Both the position numbers and the translations under genes were made by a program. This document shows, piece by piece, positions 43,665 through 53,508 of a stretch of DNA of 64,000 bases. How positions within the stretch are numbered: position 1 is the first letter of the stretch; every line of letters begins with the position of its first letter. The stretch is from Zoogloea oryzae (GTDB taxonomy: Bacteria > Pseudomonadota > Gammaproteobacteria > Burkholderiales > Rhodocyclaceae), in assembly GCF_030161255.1 (NCBI RefSeq), contig NZ_BSPX01000002.1:62001-126000 (forward strand), read 5' to 3'. The notes below the pieces were generated by a model that was not told the origin of the DNA, did not search any database, and saw only the letters and a program-made list of their open reading frames with translations.

Positions 43665-45374
43665 ATGAGCGCCGCCTCGCCCCTTCGCGTATCCCTCGGC
43701 TACTCCTCCCTCACCGGCCCCCGACCGCGCAACGAGGACTTCTGTGGCGCCGTCACGCCCGAAGGCCCGGAACTGGAGGCCAAGGGCATCCTGGCCGTGG
43801 TGGCCGACGGGGTCGGCGGTCACGCCAACGGGCGCGAGGCCTCCGAATACACCGTCCGCGGGCTGCTCTCCGACTACTACGCAACGCCCGAAACCTGGGC
43901 GGTCAACAAGTCCCTCGACACGGTGCTGGGCGCCCTCAACCGCTGGCTGGTCGCCCACGCCGCGCGCACCCGCGAAACCGCCGGGATGGCCACCACCCTG
44001 TCGGCCATCGTGCTGCGTGGCCGGCGCTTCTACCTCGCCCACGTGGGCGACACCCGGATTTACCGCCTGCGTGGCGAACGCCTCGAACAGCTCACCACCG
44101 ACCACGTGTGGGAGCACCCGGAGCTCAAGAACGTGCTGTCCCGCGCGGTGGGCCTTGATGCCCACGTGCAGGTGGATTACGCCGACGGCGACCTGGAAAC
44201 CGGTGACGTGTTCGCGCTGACGAGCGACGGCGTGTGGGGCCAACTGGGCGACCGCAAGATCCGCGACATCCTGAAGGCCGCAGCCGATCCCCAGGACGCC
44301 GCCGCCCGCCTGGCGATGAGCGCCGAGGACGGCGGCAGCCAGGACAACTGCACCGCCGTGGTGGTGCGCATCGACGCCCTGCCGCCCGACCGCCTGCGCG
44401 ACAACATTGCCCGCCTGCACCGCCTGCCGCTGCCGCCGCGCCTCAAGCCCGGCCAGACCATCGACGGGCTCACCGTCGACGCCCTGCTCCACGAATCCGT
44501 CGCCACCCTGCTCTACCGTGTGCGTGACGCCCGCGGCCAGCTCCGCGTGCTCAAAACCCTGCGCCCTGAGCACAGCGACGCGGAAGCCGCCGCCGCCCTC
44601 GCCCACGAGGAATGGCTCGCCCGAAGGGTGAACGACGCCTGGTTTCCCCAGGTCATCCCCCACCCGGAGCGCAGCCACCTGTACTACCTGATGAGCTGGC
44701 ACGAGGGCGCCACCCTCAAGGCCCGCCTCGAAGGCGGCCACCGCTTCGGCGCCGGCGAAGTGGCCGAGCTGGGCACCCGCATCCTCAAGGGCCTCGCCAG
44801 CCTGCACCGCCTGTCCATCGTCCACCGGGACATCAAGCCCGACAACCTGCACCTGGATGCCGAAGGCCGCCTGCGCGTGCTGGACCTGGGCGTGGCTGCC
44901 TCGGACGGCTCGGCCGACGGCCAGAAGTTCCAGGAGATCAACAACCCCGGCACCCCCAGCTACATGGCGCCCGAGCTCTACGGCCCCAAGACCGTGGCCG
45001 CCAACGTGCAGACCGACCTCTACGCCGTCGGCGTCACCCTCTACGAGCTCCTCACCCGCAAGTACCCCTACGGCGAGATCGAGCCTTTCCAGCACCCCAA
45101 GTTCGGCGATCCCGTGCCGCCCACCCGCTACCGGCCGGACATCCCCGCCTGGCTCGAAGCCGTGCTCCTCAAGGCCGTCGCCCGCGAACCGAAGGCCCGC
45201 TTCGAGACCGCCGAGGAATTCCTGCTCGCCCTAGAGCGGGGCGCCAACCGGCCTCTGGCCGTCCCGCGCAAGTCGCCGCTCCTCGAACGCGATCCGCAAC
45301 TGGGACTCAAGCTGCTCGCAGCGGGCTCTCTCGTGCTGAACGTCTTGCTGCTCTATCTGATGCTGGTCCGCTGA
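43665..45374 (+). CDS. Fused PP2C-type phosphatase / Ser-Thr protein kinase with C-terminal membrane anchor
   Basis: 569 residues. The N-terminal PP2C domain (about 10-245) has metal-site motifs RNEDFCG, VVADGVGGHANG, MATTLSAIVLRG, AHVGDTRIYRLRG, LTSDGVWG and DNCTAVVV. A Hanks-type kinase domain (about 265-530) has the ATP-binding Lys in LRVLKTL, the catalytic loop HRDIKPDNL (His near residue 387) and APEL. The glycine-rich loop is not evident and the DFG motif reads DLG. One membrane helix at the end (LLAAGSLVLNVLLLYLMLV) anchors it with the enzyme domains in the cytosol. This fusion is typically found beside nitrate/nitrite assimilation genes. It may regulate the transporter or reductase, which is inference from context. 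Confidence 0.9.
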   Translation: MSAASPLRVSLGYSSLTGPRPRNEDFCGAVTPEGPELEAKGILAVVADGVGGHANGREASEYTVRGLLSDYYATPETWAVNKSLDTVLGALNRWLVAHAARTRETAGMATTLSAIVLRGRRFYLAHVGDTRIYRLRGERLEQLTTDHVWEHPELKNVLSRAVGLDAHVQVDYADGDLETGDVFALTSDGVWGQLGDRKIRDILKAAADPQDAAARLAMSAEDGGSQDNCTAVVVRIDALPPDRLRDNIARLHRLPLPPRLKPGQTIDGLTVDALLHESVATLLYRVRDARGQLRVLKTLRPEHSDAEAAAALAHEEWLARRVNDAWFPQVIPHPERSHLYYLMSWHEGATLKARLEGGHRFGAGEVAELGTRILKGLASLHRLSIVHRDIKPDNLHLDAEGRLRVLDLGVAASDGSADGQKFQEINNPGTPSYMAPELYGPKTVAANVQTDLYAVGVTLYELLTRKYPYGEIEPFQHPKFGDPVPPTRYRPDIPAWLEAVLLKAVAREPKARFETAEEFLLALERGANRPLAVPRKSPLLERDPQLGLKLLAAGSLVLNVLLLYLMLVR

Positions 45375-45510
45375 ACACGGGAACACCGTAGGTTCTGCAC
45401 GTTCGGCGCAAGGCAAATCGCCAGCCCCCTTTGGATGAACGGAAAGCCGCTTTACAATAGCGGGTTTTCCGGCACGCTTGCCGGAAGCCTCTGAACATCA
45501 AAGGAATTCC

Positions 45511-46602
<1,092 letters not shown>

Positions 46603-46603
46603 G

Positions 46604-46635
46604 CAGAAAGGGCGCCCCTCGGGACGCCCTTTCTG
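46604..46635 (+). terminator. Terminator of ychF
   Basis: CAGAAAGGGCG (46604-46614) pairs with CGCCCTTTCTG (46625-46635) around a 10-nt loop. The Ts are inside the stem. It lies between ychF and the convergent tatC. Confidence 0.75.
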
Positions 46636-46681
46636 TCATGCAAACGGGGCGCTACGGCGCCCTTTGCTGTTGTTGTCTGGC

Positions 46682-47419
46682 CTACTCGGCCACCGCCTCT
46701 GGCTGGCGTTTGGTGACGAAGCGCGCCAGGAAGATGCCCAGCTCGTAGAGCAGGCACATGGGGATCGCCAGCATCAGCTGGGAGACCACATCCGGCGGCG
46801 TCACCACTGCGGCGATCACGAAGGCGCCGACGATCACGTAAGGCCGCGCTTCCTTCAGCTTGGCCACATCGACGATGCCCATCTTGGTCAGCACGATCAC
46901 GAACACCGGCACTTCGAAGGTGATGCCGAAGGCCAGGAACATGGACATCACGAAGGCCAGGTACTGCTCGATGTCCGGCGCCGGAGTGATGCTCTTGGGC
47001 GCAAACTGGGCGATGAACTTGAACACCGTCCCGAACACGAAGAAATAGCAGAAGGCCATCCCCGCCAGGAACAGGATGGTGCTCCCCACCACCAGCGGCA
47101 GGCCCAGGCGCTTTTCGTGGGCGTAGAGGCCGGGCGCGATGAAGCACCAGGCCTGGTAAAGCACGAAAGGCAGCGCGATCACGAAGGCCACCAGCAGGGT
47201 GACCTTCATCGGCACGAAGAAGGGTGTGACGACGCCTGTGGCGATCATCCGCGTGCCTTCGGGCAAGGCCTGCATCATCGGTTGGGCCAGGATGTCGTAG
47301 ATGTCGCCGGCCCAGGGCATCAGGCAGACGAACACCACCACCACCGCCACCACCGCCCGCAGCAGGCGGTCGCGCAGTTCGACGAGGTGGGAAATGAAGG
47401 TATCTTCCTGGGCGCTCAT
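46682..47419 (-). CDS. tatC: Sec-independent protein translocase TatC
   Basis: The polytopic receptor for twin-arginine signal peptides. 245 residues, six membrane segments. The N-terminal HLVELRDRLLRA motif is the signal-binding site, and FEVPVFVIVLTKMGIV and the conserved DVVSQLMLAIPMCLLYE are present. It overlaps tatB by 4 nt (ATGA). Confidence 0.97.
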   Translation of the reverse strand: MSAQEDTFISHLVELRDRLLRAVVAVVVVFVCLMPWAGDIYDILAQPMMQALPEGTRMIATGVVTPFFVPMKVTLLVAFVIALPFVLYQAWCFIAPGLYAHEKRLGLPLVVGSTILFLAGMAFCYFFVFGTVFKFIAQFAPKSITPAPDIEQYLAFVMSMFLAFGITFEVPVFVIVLTKMGIVDVAKLKEARPYVIVGAFVIAAVVTPPDVVSQLMLAIPMCLLYELGIFLARFVTKRQPEAVAE

Positions 47420-47955
47420 GACTTGGGATTCTTGGAGTCAGCAGGCGGGACGAAATCGAACCCCAGCTGGGGCTCCGGGGCAGCGGGCCCGGGAGGCGCG
47501 GCGGCAGGCTCGCCCGGTGGCGTCGTTGCGAACGATGGCATCGGCCCGGCATGGGCGTCCGCCTCGGCAAGCTGACGGTCCAGTTGCGCAGCAGCGGTGT
47601 CGTGCGCCTCGACGGGCGCTGCGTCGGCCGACGACGTCAGGCTCTTCTCGAGATCGGCCACCGCCGACGAAGCCGACGCCACGGAGGCATTGACGCTGCT
47701 CTCCACGCCCGCGATCTCGCTGCGCACCGACGACTCGAAGGCCATCGCCGAGGTACGGGCCTCTTCCTGCAGACGCTTGAGCTCGTCGAGCTGCATCTCG
47801 CGGTTGATGTCCGACTTCACGTCGGAGACATACCGCTGCAGGCGCCCCAGAAGGTGACCCGTGGTACGCGCCACCTTGGGCAGGCGCTCGGGGCCGAGCA
47901 CCAGAAGGGCCACGATCCCGATGACCACGAGTTCGGAAAAACCGATATCGAACAT
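47416..47955 (-). CDS. tatB: Sec-independent protein translocase TatB
   Basis: 179 residues. The N-terminus MFDIGFSELVVIGIVALLVL with the Glu in the helix and GPERLPKVAR at the hinge is diagnostic. A long amphipathic helix follows, then a Pro/Ala-rich tail containing GEPAAAPPGPAAPEPQLGFD. An intrinsic terminator separates it from tatA upstream. Confidence 0.95.
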   Translation of the reverse strand: MFDIGFSELVVIGIVALLVLGPERLPKVARTTGHLLGRLQRYVSDVKSDINREMQLDELKRLQEEARTSAMAFESSVRSEIAGVESSVNASVASASSAVADLEKSLTSSADAAPVEAHDTAAAQLDRQLAEADAHAGPMPSFATTPPGEPAAAPPGPAAPEPQLGFDFVPPADSKNPKS

Positions 47956-48004
47956 CCGCTTCGCCTAACTTATCAAAACAACCCGGAGAGCCGGCACCAG
48001 AAAC

Positions 48005-48033
48005 GAAAAAGGGGCGGCTGGATAGCGCCCCTT
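48005..48033 (-). terminator. Intrinsic terminator between tatA and tatB
   Basis: AAGGGGCG (48009-48016) pairs with CGCCCCTT (48026-48033). On the minus strand the stem is followed by TTTTTCGTTT. It lies 24 nt after the tatA stop and 50 nt before tatB, so it can trim transcription into tatBC. Confidence 0.75.
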
Positions 48034-48056
48034 CCGCGCCGGCTGCGGGCCAGGAA

Positions 48057-48275
48057 TCAGGACTTGCTCTTGTCCCGGGCTTCCGCGTCGATGGTCTGCT
48101 TGCCACCATCGGCGATCTTCTGGCTCGCGTCGCCCTCGGCTTCGCGCATGCCGTCCTTGAAGCCCTTGACCGCACCGCCCAGATCCTGGCCGATGTTGCG
48201 CAGCTTCTTCGTGCCAAACACGAGCATGACGATGACCAGAACAATCAGCCAATGCCAAATGCTGAAGGAACCCAT
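48057..48275 (-). CDS. tatA: Sec-independent protein translocase TatA
   Basis: The pore-forming Tat component. 72 residues: a short periplasmic start, the helix IWHWLIVLVIVMLVFG, the hinge TKKLRNIGQDLGGAVKGFK and a polar, Lys/Asp-rich tail. AGGAG precedes the ATG. It follows hinT by 17 nt. Confidence 0.96.
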   Translation of the reverse strand: MGSFSIWHWLIVLVIVMLVFGTKKLRNIGQDLGGAVKGFKDGMREAEGDASQKIADGGKQTIDAEARDKSKS

Positions 48276-48292
48276 TTGAATCTCCTGGAAAA

Positions 48293-48640
48293 CTACCGTT
48301 TAAGCATCGGCCCGACCGGCTCCTGCCCGCCTACGATGTGCATGTGCACATGCATGACTTCCTGCCCGCCGACGCGGCCTGTGTTAATGATGGACCGAAA
48401 GCCGTCGGTACTTCCTTGATCGACGGCAATCTGGTTGGCCACTGCGAGCATCCGCCCCAGCACGGGGATATCAGCCTCGGTAGCGTGCGCCAGCGAGGTG
48501 ATGTGCCGTTTCGGGATCACCAGCACGTGGACAGGCCGCTGCGGCTGAATATCCCGGAAAGCCAGGACTTCTTCGTCTTCATAGACTTTCGCGGCGGGAA
48601 TCTCGCCGCGAACGATACGGCAGAACAGGCAATCCTGCAT
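48293..48640 (-). CDS. hinT: HIT-family nucleotide hydrolase (HinT-like)
   Basis: 115 residues, a purine nucleoside phosphoramidase-type HIT protein. It has the N-terminal CLFCRIVRGEIPA, the FRDIQPQRPVHVLVIPKRHI core and the catalytic triad HVHMHIVGG (HxHxHxx). It lies between hisE and tatA, the usual betaproteobacterial position. Confidence 0.94.
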   Translation of the reverse strand: MQDCLFCRIVRGEIPAAKVYEDEEVLAFRDIQPQRPVHVLVIPKRHITSLAHATEADIPVLGRMLAVANQIAVDQGSTDGFRSIINTGRVGGQEVMHVHMHIVGGQEPVGPMLKR

Positions 48641-48661
48641 GGGAATCCTTACCGGTTTTCG

Positions 48662-48988
48662 TCAGTTTGCAGTCCGGGCCTTCTTCTCGTCGATGCCCGA
48701 CACGCCTTCGCGACGGCGGAACTCGGCGAGCACGTCGTCTACCGACAAGCCAAAGTGATGCAGCAGGATCATGGTGTGGAACCACACGTCGGTGACCTCC
48801 CAGACCACATGCAGCAGATCCTTGTCCTTGGCGGCCATGATGGTTTCGGCGGCCTCTTCGGCGACCTTCTTGCAGATGGCGTCGGTGCCCTTGTGGAACA
48901 GGCCGGAAACGTAGGACGACTCGGGACTCGCGTCCTTGCGGGAAGCCAGGGTCTCGGACACCCGGTGCAGCACTTCGATATCGATCAT
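48662..48988 (-). CDS. hisE: Phosphoribosyl-ATP diphosphatase
   Basis: Histidine biosynthesis step 2. 108 residues with the all-alpha MazG-like motif (KKVAEEAAETIMAAKDKD: EExxE and ExxxD metal ligands). It overlaps hisI by 4 nt (ATGA). Confidence 0.96.
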   Translation of the reverse strand: MIDIEVLHRVSETLASRKDASPESSYVSGLFHKGTDAICKKVAEEAAETIMAAKDKDLLHVVWEVTDVWFHTMILLHHFGLSVDDVLAEFRRREGVSGIDEKKARTAN

Positions 48989-49389
48989 TTGTAAATCTCC
49001 TTCGGGTCTTTCAGAACCGGATCAACGGCCTCCCAGCGGCCGTCGGCGAGGTACCTCTGGAAGAAGCAGCTGCGCCGCCCGGTGTGACAGGCAATGCCGC
49101 CCACCTGCTCGATCTTCAGAAGCACCACGTCGTTGTCGCAATCGATGCGGATCTCGCGGATCTTCTGGGTGTGGCCGGACTCCTCGCCCTTGTGCCACAG
49201 CTTGCCGCGGGATCTTGAAAAATAGACAGCCTCGCCGGTCTCGACCGTGCGCGCCAGGGCGTCGCGGTTCATCCAGGCGAACATCAGCACGTCGCCGGTT
49301 TCGGCATCCTGGGCGATGGCGGGGATCAGGCCGTCCTTGTCCCAGGTGAGTTCATCCAGCCAGGCGTTGGAACCAGGCGCGGCGCTCAC
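48985..49389 (-). CDS. hisI: Phosphoribosyl-AMP cyclohydrolase
   Basis: Histidine biosynthesis step 3. 134 residues, initiated at GTG 49389 overlapping the hisF stop (GTGA). It has AWMNRDALARTVETGEAVYF, SRSRGKLWHKGEESGHTQKI and the metal ligands DCDND and CHTGRRSCF. In this organism it is separate from hisE, not fused. Confidence 0.95.
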   Translation of the reverse strand: MSAAPGSNAWLDELTWDKDGLIPAIAQDAETGDVLMFAWMNRDALARTVETGEAVYFSRSRGKLWHKGEESGHTQKIREIRIDCDNDVVLLKIEQVGGIACHTGRRSCFFQRYLADGRWEAVDPVLKDPKEIYK

Positions 49390-50144
49390 AGACGCACCTC
49401 GATGCCGCGGGCGCGCATCAGCTCCTTGGCTTCGCGCACCGTGTGGTCGCCGAAGTGGAAGATGCTGGCGGCCAGTACGGCATCCGCACGGCCCAGGGTG
49501 ACGCCGTCGGCGAGGTGATCGAGACTGCCCACGCCGCCGCTGGCGATGACCGGGATCGAGATCGCGTCGGACACGGCGCGGGTGAGGCCCAGGTCGAAAC
49601 CGTTCTTGGTGCCGTCGCGGTCCATGCTGGTGAGGAGGATCTCGCCAGCACCGAGCTCGGCCACCTTCTGCGCCCACTCGACGGCATCCAGGCCGGTGCG
49701 GTTGCGCCCGCCATGGGTGAAGACTTCCCATTTGCCCGGTGCAACCTGCTTGGCGTCGATGGCGACGACGATGCACTGGCTGCCCACCTTGTGGGCGGCG
49801 TCGGCCACTACCTGCGGGTTATTGACCGCGGCGGTGTTGATGCTGACCTTGTCGGCGCCGGCATTAAGGAGGCGCCGCACGTCATCGACGGTGCGCACGC
49901 CACCACCGACGGTGAGGGGGATGAAGACCTGCTCGGCCACCTGCTCGACCACGTGCAGGATGATGTTGCGGTCGTCGGAGCTGGCGGTGATGTCGAGGAA
50001 GGTGATCTCGTCGGCGCCCTGCTCGTCGTAGCGACGGGCGACCTCGACCGGATCGCCGGCATCCCGCAGCTCAAGGAAATTGACGCCCTTGACCACACGG
50101 CCGGCGTTCACATCGAGGCAGGGGATGATGCGTTTGGCGAGCAT
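49386..50144 (-). CDS. hisF: Imidazole glycerol phosphate synthase cyclase subunit
   Basis: 252 residues, (beta/alpha)8 barrel. The catalytic Asps lie in RIIPCLDVNAGRVVKGVNF and LLTSMDRDGTKNGFD. VGGGVRTVDDVRRLLNAGAD and ASGGVGSLDHL are the phosphate-binding loops. It partners HisH, encoded two genes upstream. Confidence 0.97.
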   Translation of the reverse strand: MLAKRIIPCLDVNAGRVVKGVNFLELRDAGDPVEVARRYDEQGADEITFLDITASSDDRNIILHVVEQVAEQVFIPLTVGGGVRTVDDVRRLLNAGADKVSINTAAVNNPQVVADAAHKVGSQCIVVAIDAKQVAPGKWEVFTHGGRNRTGLDAVEWAQKVAELGAGEILLTSMDRDGTKNGFDLGLTRAVSDAISIPVIASGGVGSLDHLADGVTLGRADAVLAASIFHFGDHTVREAKELMRARGIEVRL

Positions 50145-50147
50145 GGA

Positions 50148-50894
50148 TCAGGCGGCCCCGTTGAGGGCGTCGGCGCGGGCCTGGGCTGCGCCGAAATCGA
50201 GGGTGCCTTCGTAGATCGCACGGCCGGTGATGGCCCCGGCCACGCCTTCGGATTCGACGGCACACAGGGCTTCCACGTCGGTCAGGGTGGCGATGCCGCC
50301 GCTGGCGATGACGGGGATGCGCAGGGCCTGGGCCAGCTTGACGGTGGCTTCGATGTTCACGCCAGAGAGCATGCCGTCGCGGCCGATGTCGGTGTAGATC
50401 ACGCCTTCGACGCCGTAGTCCTCGAACTTCTTGGCGAGGTCGACGACATCGTGGCCGGTGAGCTTGGACCAGCCATCCACCGCCACCTTGCCGTCCTTCG
50501 CGTCGAGGCCGACGATGATGTGGCCGGCGAAGGCGCTGCAGGCGTCGTGCAGGAAACCCGGGTTCTTGACCGCGGCGGTGCCGATGATCACGTAGGTGAG
50601 GCCCGCGTCGAGGTAGCGCTCGATGGTGTCGAGGTCGCGGATGCCGCCGCCCAGCTGGACGGGGATCTCGTCACCGACTTCCTCGAGAATCGACTTGATG
50701 GCGGCTTCGTTCTTCGGCTTGCCGGCAAAGGCGCCGTTGAGGTCCACCAGATGCAGGCGCCGGGCGCCCTGCTCGACCCAGTGACGGGCCATGGCACGCG
50801 GGTCTTCGGAGAAGACCGTGGCGGCATCCATTTCGCCTTGCTTAAGGCGCACGCAGTGACCGTCCTTGAGGTCGATGGCGGGAATCAGCAGCAT
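50148..50894 (-). CDS. hisA: ProFAR isomerase
   Basis: 1-(5-phosphoribosyl)-5-[(5-phosphoribosylamino)methylideneamino]imidazole-4-carboxamide isomerase, 248 residues. It has the barrel with AIDLKDGHCVRLKQG (catalytic Asp), GGGIRDLDTIERYLDAG and TDIGRDGMLSG (second Asp). It ends 3 nt before hisF. Confidence 0.96.
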   Translation of the reverse strand: MLLIPAIDLKDGHCVRLKQGEMDAATVFSEDPRAMARHWVEQGARRLHLVDLNGAFAGKPKNEAAIKSILEEVGDEIPVQLGGGIRDLDTIERYLDAGLTYVIIGTAAVKNPGFLHDACSAFAGHIIVGLDAKDGKVAVDGWSKLTGHDVVDLAKKFEDYGVEGVIYTDIGRDGMLSGVNIEATVKLAQALRIPVIASGGIATLTDVEALCAVESEGVAGAITGRAIYEGTLDFGAAQARADALNGAA

Positions 50895-50965
50895 AGGAAG
50901 AAGTGCGGTAAGGGAGGGGAGGGAACGGAACGACGGGATGGATTTGACTACCCATGGGGAGCGAT

Positions 50966-51604
50966 TCAGGGCTTCCAGGACATGAAGTTGGACAGCAGCT
51001 GCAGACCTGCCTGGGCGCTCTTTTCCGGGTGGAACTGGATGGCGAAGATATTAGCCTGCGCTACCGCCCCGGTAAAGGGGATGCCGTAGTCGGTGGTCGC
51101 AGCGACGATGGCCGGATCGGCGGGATCGACGTAGTAGCTGTGCACGTAGTAGAAACGCGCGCCGTCGGGGATGCCGGCCCACAGGGGGTGAGCCTGCTTC
51201 TGCCAGACTTCGTTCCAGCCCATGTGGGGCACCTTGAGGCGGGCGCCATCGGCGGCCACCATCCTGTCGGCCGGAAAGCGCCGCACTTCACCCTTGAAGA
51301 TGCCGAGGCCGGGCACATTGCCCTCTTCGCTGTGATCGAAGAGCATCTGCTGGCCGATGCAGATGCCCAGGAAGGGCTTGTTCCGCGCGGCTTCGAGCAC
51401 GGCCGGACGCAGGTTGCGAGCGTCGAGCTCGCGCATGCAGTCGGGCATCGCGCCCTGGCCCGGGAAGACGACGCGATCCGCCGACAGCACTTCGGCCGGA
51501 TCGGCAGTGACGACGACAGTGGCACCAGTGGCGACGTGCTCGATGGCCTTGGCCACCGAACGCAGGTTGCCCATGCCGTAATCGATGATGGCGACCTTGC
51601 TCAT
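50966..51604 (-). CDS. hisH: Imidazole glycerol phosphate synthase glutaminase subunit
   Basis: 212 residues, class I glutamine amidotransferase. The nucleophile is in GICIGQQML (the usual G-x-C-x-G) and the catalytic His/Glu pair is FHPEKS. It starts DYGMGNL. The start ATG overlaps the hisB stop (TGATG). A gap of 71 nt separates it from hisA. Confidence 0.96.
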   Translation of the reverse strand: MSKVAIIDYGMGNLRSVAKAIEHVATGATVVVTADPAEVLSADRVVFPGQGAMPDCMRELDARNLRPAVLEAARNKPFLGICIGQQMLFDHSEEGNVPGLGIFKGEVRRFPADRMVAADGARLKVPHMGWNEVWQKQAHPLWAGIPDGARFYYVHSYYVDPADPAIVAATTDYGIPFTGAVAQANIFAIQFHPEKSAQAGLQLLSNFMSWKP

Positions 51605-52191
51605 CACAGGGCCCCCTTGGTGGACGGCACCACGCCGGCCTGGCGCGGGTCGGGCGTCACCGCCATGCGCAGCGCGCGACCGAAGGCCTTGAAGGCGGTC
51701 TCGCACTGGTGATGCGCGTTGCGGCCCTTGAGGTTGTCGATGTGCAGGCTGACGCCGGCGTGATTGACGAAGCCCTGGAAGAATTCATACACCAGCTGGG
51801 TGTCGAGGGCGCCGATCATCGCGGCGGTGAAGGGAATGTCGAACTCCAGCCCCGGGCGGCCGGACAGATCGACCACCACGCGGGAGAGGGCTTCATCGAG
51901 CGGCACGTAGGCGTGGCCGTAGCGGGTCAGGCCCTTCTTGTCGCCGACCGCCTTCGCAAAGGCCTGGCCGAGGGTGATGCCCACGTCTTCCACGGTGTGA
52001 TGGCCGTCGATGTGCAGGTCACCGACGGATTCGATCTCGAGATCGAAGGCGCCGTGACGGGCGATCTGGTCGAGCATGTGGTCGAAGAAACCGATGCCGG
52101 TGTTGAGCTGGCTGTTGCCCGAACCGTCCAGGTTGATCTTGACCCGGATCTTGGTCTCGAGAGTGTCGCGGGAGATTTCGGCTTGCCGCAT
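51604..52191 (-). CDS. hisB: Imidazoleglycerol-phosphate dehydratase
   Basis: 195 residues, the monofunctional form. It has GIGFFDHMLDQIARHG, the DGHHTVEDVGI manganese-binding motif, and the second motif NAHHQCETAFKAFGRALRMA. It is first in a minus-strand hisB-H-A-F-I-E unit. Its 5' end faces hisC across a 110-nt divergent region. Confidence 0.96.
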   Translation of the reverse strand: MRQAEISRDTLETKIRVKINLDGSGNSQLNTGIGFFDHMLDQIARHGAFDLEIESVGDLHIDGHHTVEDVGITLGQAFAKAVGDKKGLTRYGHAYVPLDEALSRVVVDLSGRPGLEFDIPFTAAMIGALDTQLVYEFFQGFVNHAGVSLHIDNLKGRNAHHQCETAFKAFGRALRMAVTPDPRQAGVVPSTKGAL

Positions 52192-52239
52192 TGGGGGTTT
52201 TCCAGGAGAAACGGTCGAAACGAAGTAATGAGAACGGCC

Positions 52240-52249
52240 ATGATAGCAT
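52240..52249. promoter_or_regulatory. Divergent promoter region between hisB and hisC
   Basis: On the minus strand TATCAT (52240-52245) could be the -10 of hisB. On the plus strand TGATAGCAT (52241-52249) resembles an extended -10 for hisC. The -35 boxes are poor. Some promoter is required here because the flanking genes diverge. Confidence 0.35.
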
Positions 52250-52301
52250 TTAGCGTTTTCACCGTCCCTTGCGGCGCAAACCGCCGCCCGAGTCGATCGC
52301 C

Positions 52302-53384
52302 ATGAGCCGCTTCTGGAGCCCCGTCGTTCACGGCCTGACCCCGTATGTTCCGGGCGAGCAGCCCAAGCTCGCCAACCTGGTCAAGCTCAACACCAACGAA
52401 AACCCCTACCCGCCCAGCCCCCGCGTGCTGGCCGCCATCCACGCCGAACTGGGCGCCGACGCCGATCGCCTGAAGCTCTACCCCGATCCCCTCGGGAGCC
52501 AGCTGAAGGCTGCCGTCGCCCGCCATTTCGACGTGCCGGCCGAGTGGGTGTTCGTGGGCAACAGCTCCGACGAGGTGCTGGCCCACACCTTCCAGGCGTT
52601 GCTCAAGCACGACAAGCCGCTGCTCTTCCCGGACATCACCTACAGCTTCTACCCGGTGTACTGCGGGCTGTACGGGATCGACTACCGTGCCGTGCCGCTG
52701 GCCGACGACTTCTCGATCCGCGTCGATGATTACCTCGCGGGCGATGCCGGCGCGGTGATCTTCCCGAACCCCAACGCCCCCACCGGCCGCCTGCTGCCAC
52801 TGGCCGAGGTCGAGCGCCTCGCCGCCGCACTGCCGGATGCGCCCATCGTGATCGACGAGGCCTACGTGGATTTCGGCGGGCTCGATGTGATCCCCACCGC
52901 GGTGGCGCTGGTCCGTCGTTTCCCGAACATCCTGGTCACGCAAACCTTGTCCAAGTCGCGCTCGCTGGCCGGCCTGCGGGTGGGCTTTGCGATCGGCCAG
53001 CCGGAGCTGATCGAGGCCCTCACCCGCGTCAAGGACAGCTTCAACTCCTACCCGCTCGATCGCCTCGCACTGGTGGGCGCCAGCGCCGCGATGGACGACG
53101 AGGCGTGGTTCGACGAAACCCGCCGCAAGGTGATCGCCAGCCGCGAACAGCTCGCCGCCGATCTGGCCGGGCTGGGCTTCGAGGTGCTGCCCTCGGCCGC
53201 CAACTTCGTGTTCGCCCGCCATCCGGGCCACGACGCGGCCGCGCTGTCGGCCCGCCTGCGCGAGCGCAGCATCATCGTGCGACACTTCAAGGCGGCGCGG
53301 ATCGACCAGTTCCTGCGCATCACGGTGGGCACCGACGAACAGTGCGCGCTGCTGGTGGATGCGCTGAAGGCCATCCTCGGCTGA
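52302..53384 (+). CDS. hisC: Histidinol-phosphate aminotransferase
   Basis: A PLP enzyme, step 7 of histidine synthesis. 360 residues. It has KLNTNENPYPPSPRV, the FPNPNAPTGRLLPL substrate/PLP region, IDEAYVDFGG, the PLP-Lys in TLSKSRSLAGLRVGF and FVFARHPGH. Start ATG 52302. It is oriented against all other his genes, with a divergent promoter region on the left and a bidirectional terminator on the right. Confidence 0.96.
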   Translation: MSRFWSPVVHGLTPYVPGEQPKLANLVKLNTNENPYPPSPRVLAAIHAELGADADRLKLYPDPLGSQLKAAVARHFDVPAEWVFVGNSSDEVLAHTFQALLKHDKPLLFPDITYSFYPVYCGLYGIDYRAVPLADDFSIRVDDYLAGDAGAVIFPNPNAPTGRLLPLAEVERLAAALPDAPIVIDEAYVDFGGLDVIPTAVALVRRFPNILVTQTLSKSRSLAGLRVGFAIGQPELIEALTRVKDSFNSYPLDRLALVGASAAMDDEAWFDETRRKVIASREQLAADLAGLGFEVLPSAANFVFARHPGHDAAALSARLRERSIIVRHFKAARIDQFLRITVGTDEQCALLVDALKAILG

Positions 53385-53400
53385 TCCGGCGCCTTTCGGG

Positions 53401-53438
53401 CAACAAAAAGCCGCGCTCAAGGGCGCGGCTTTTTGTTG
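53401..53438. terminator. Bidirectional terminator between hisC and hisD
   Basis: CAACAAAAAGCCGCGC (53401-53416) pairs perfectly with GCGCGGCTTTTTGTTG (53423-53438), 16 bp with a 6-nt loop. A T-run is present on both strands. It sits between two convergent genes. Confidence 0.93.
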
Positions 53439-53508
53439 GGTGCTGTACCTCCAGCGCACGGATCATTCAAATTTTCTGAATGATTTACGCAACCGAAAGC
53501 AGAGGATT

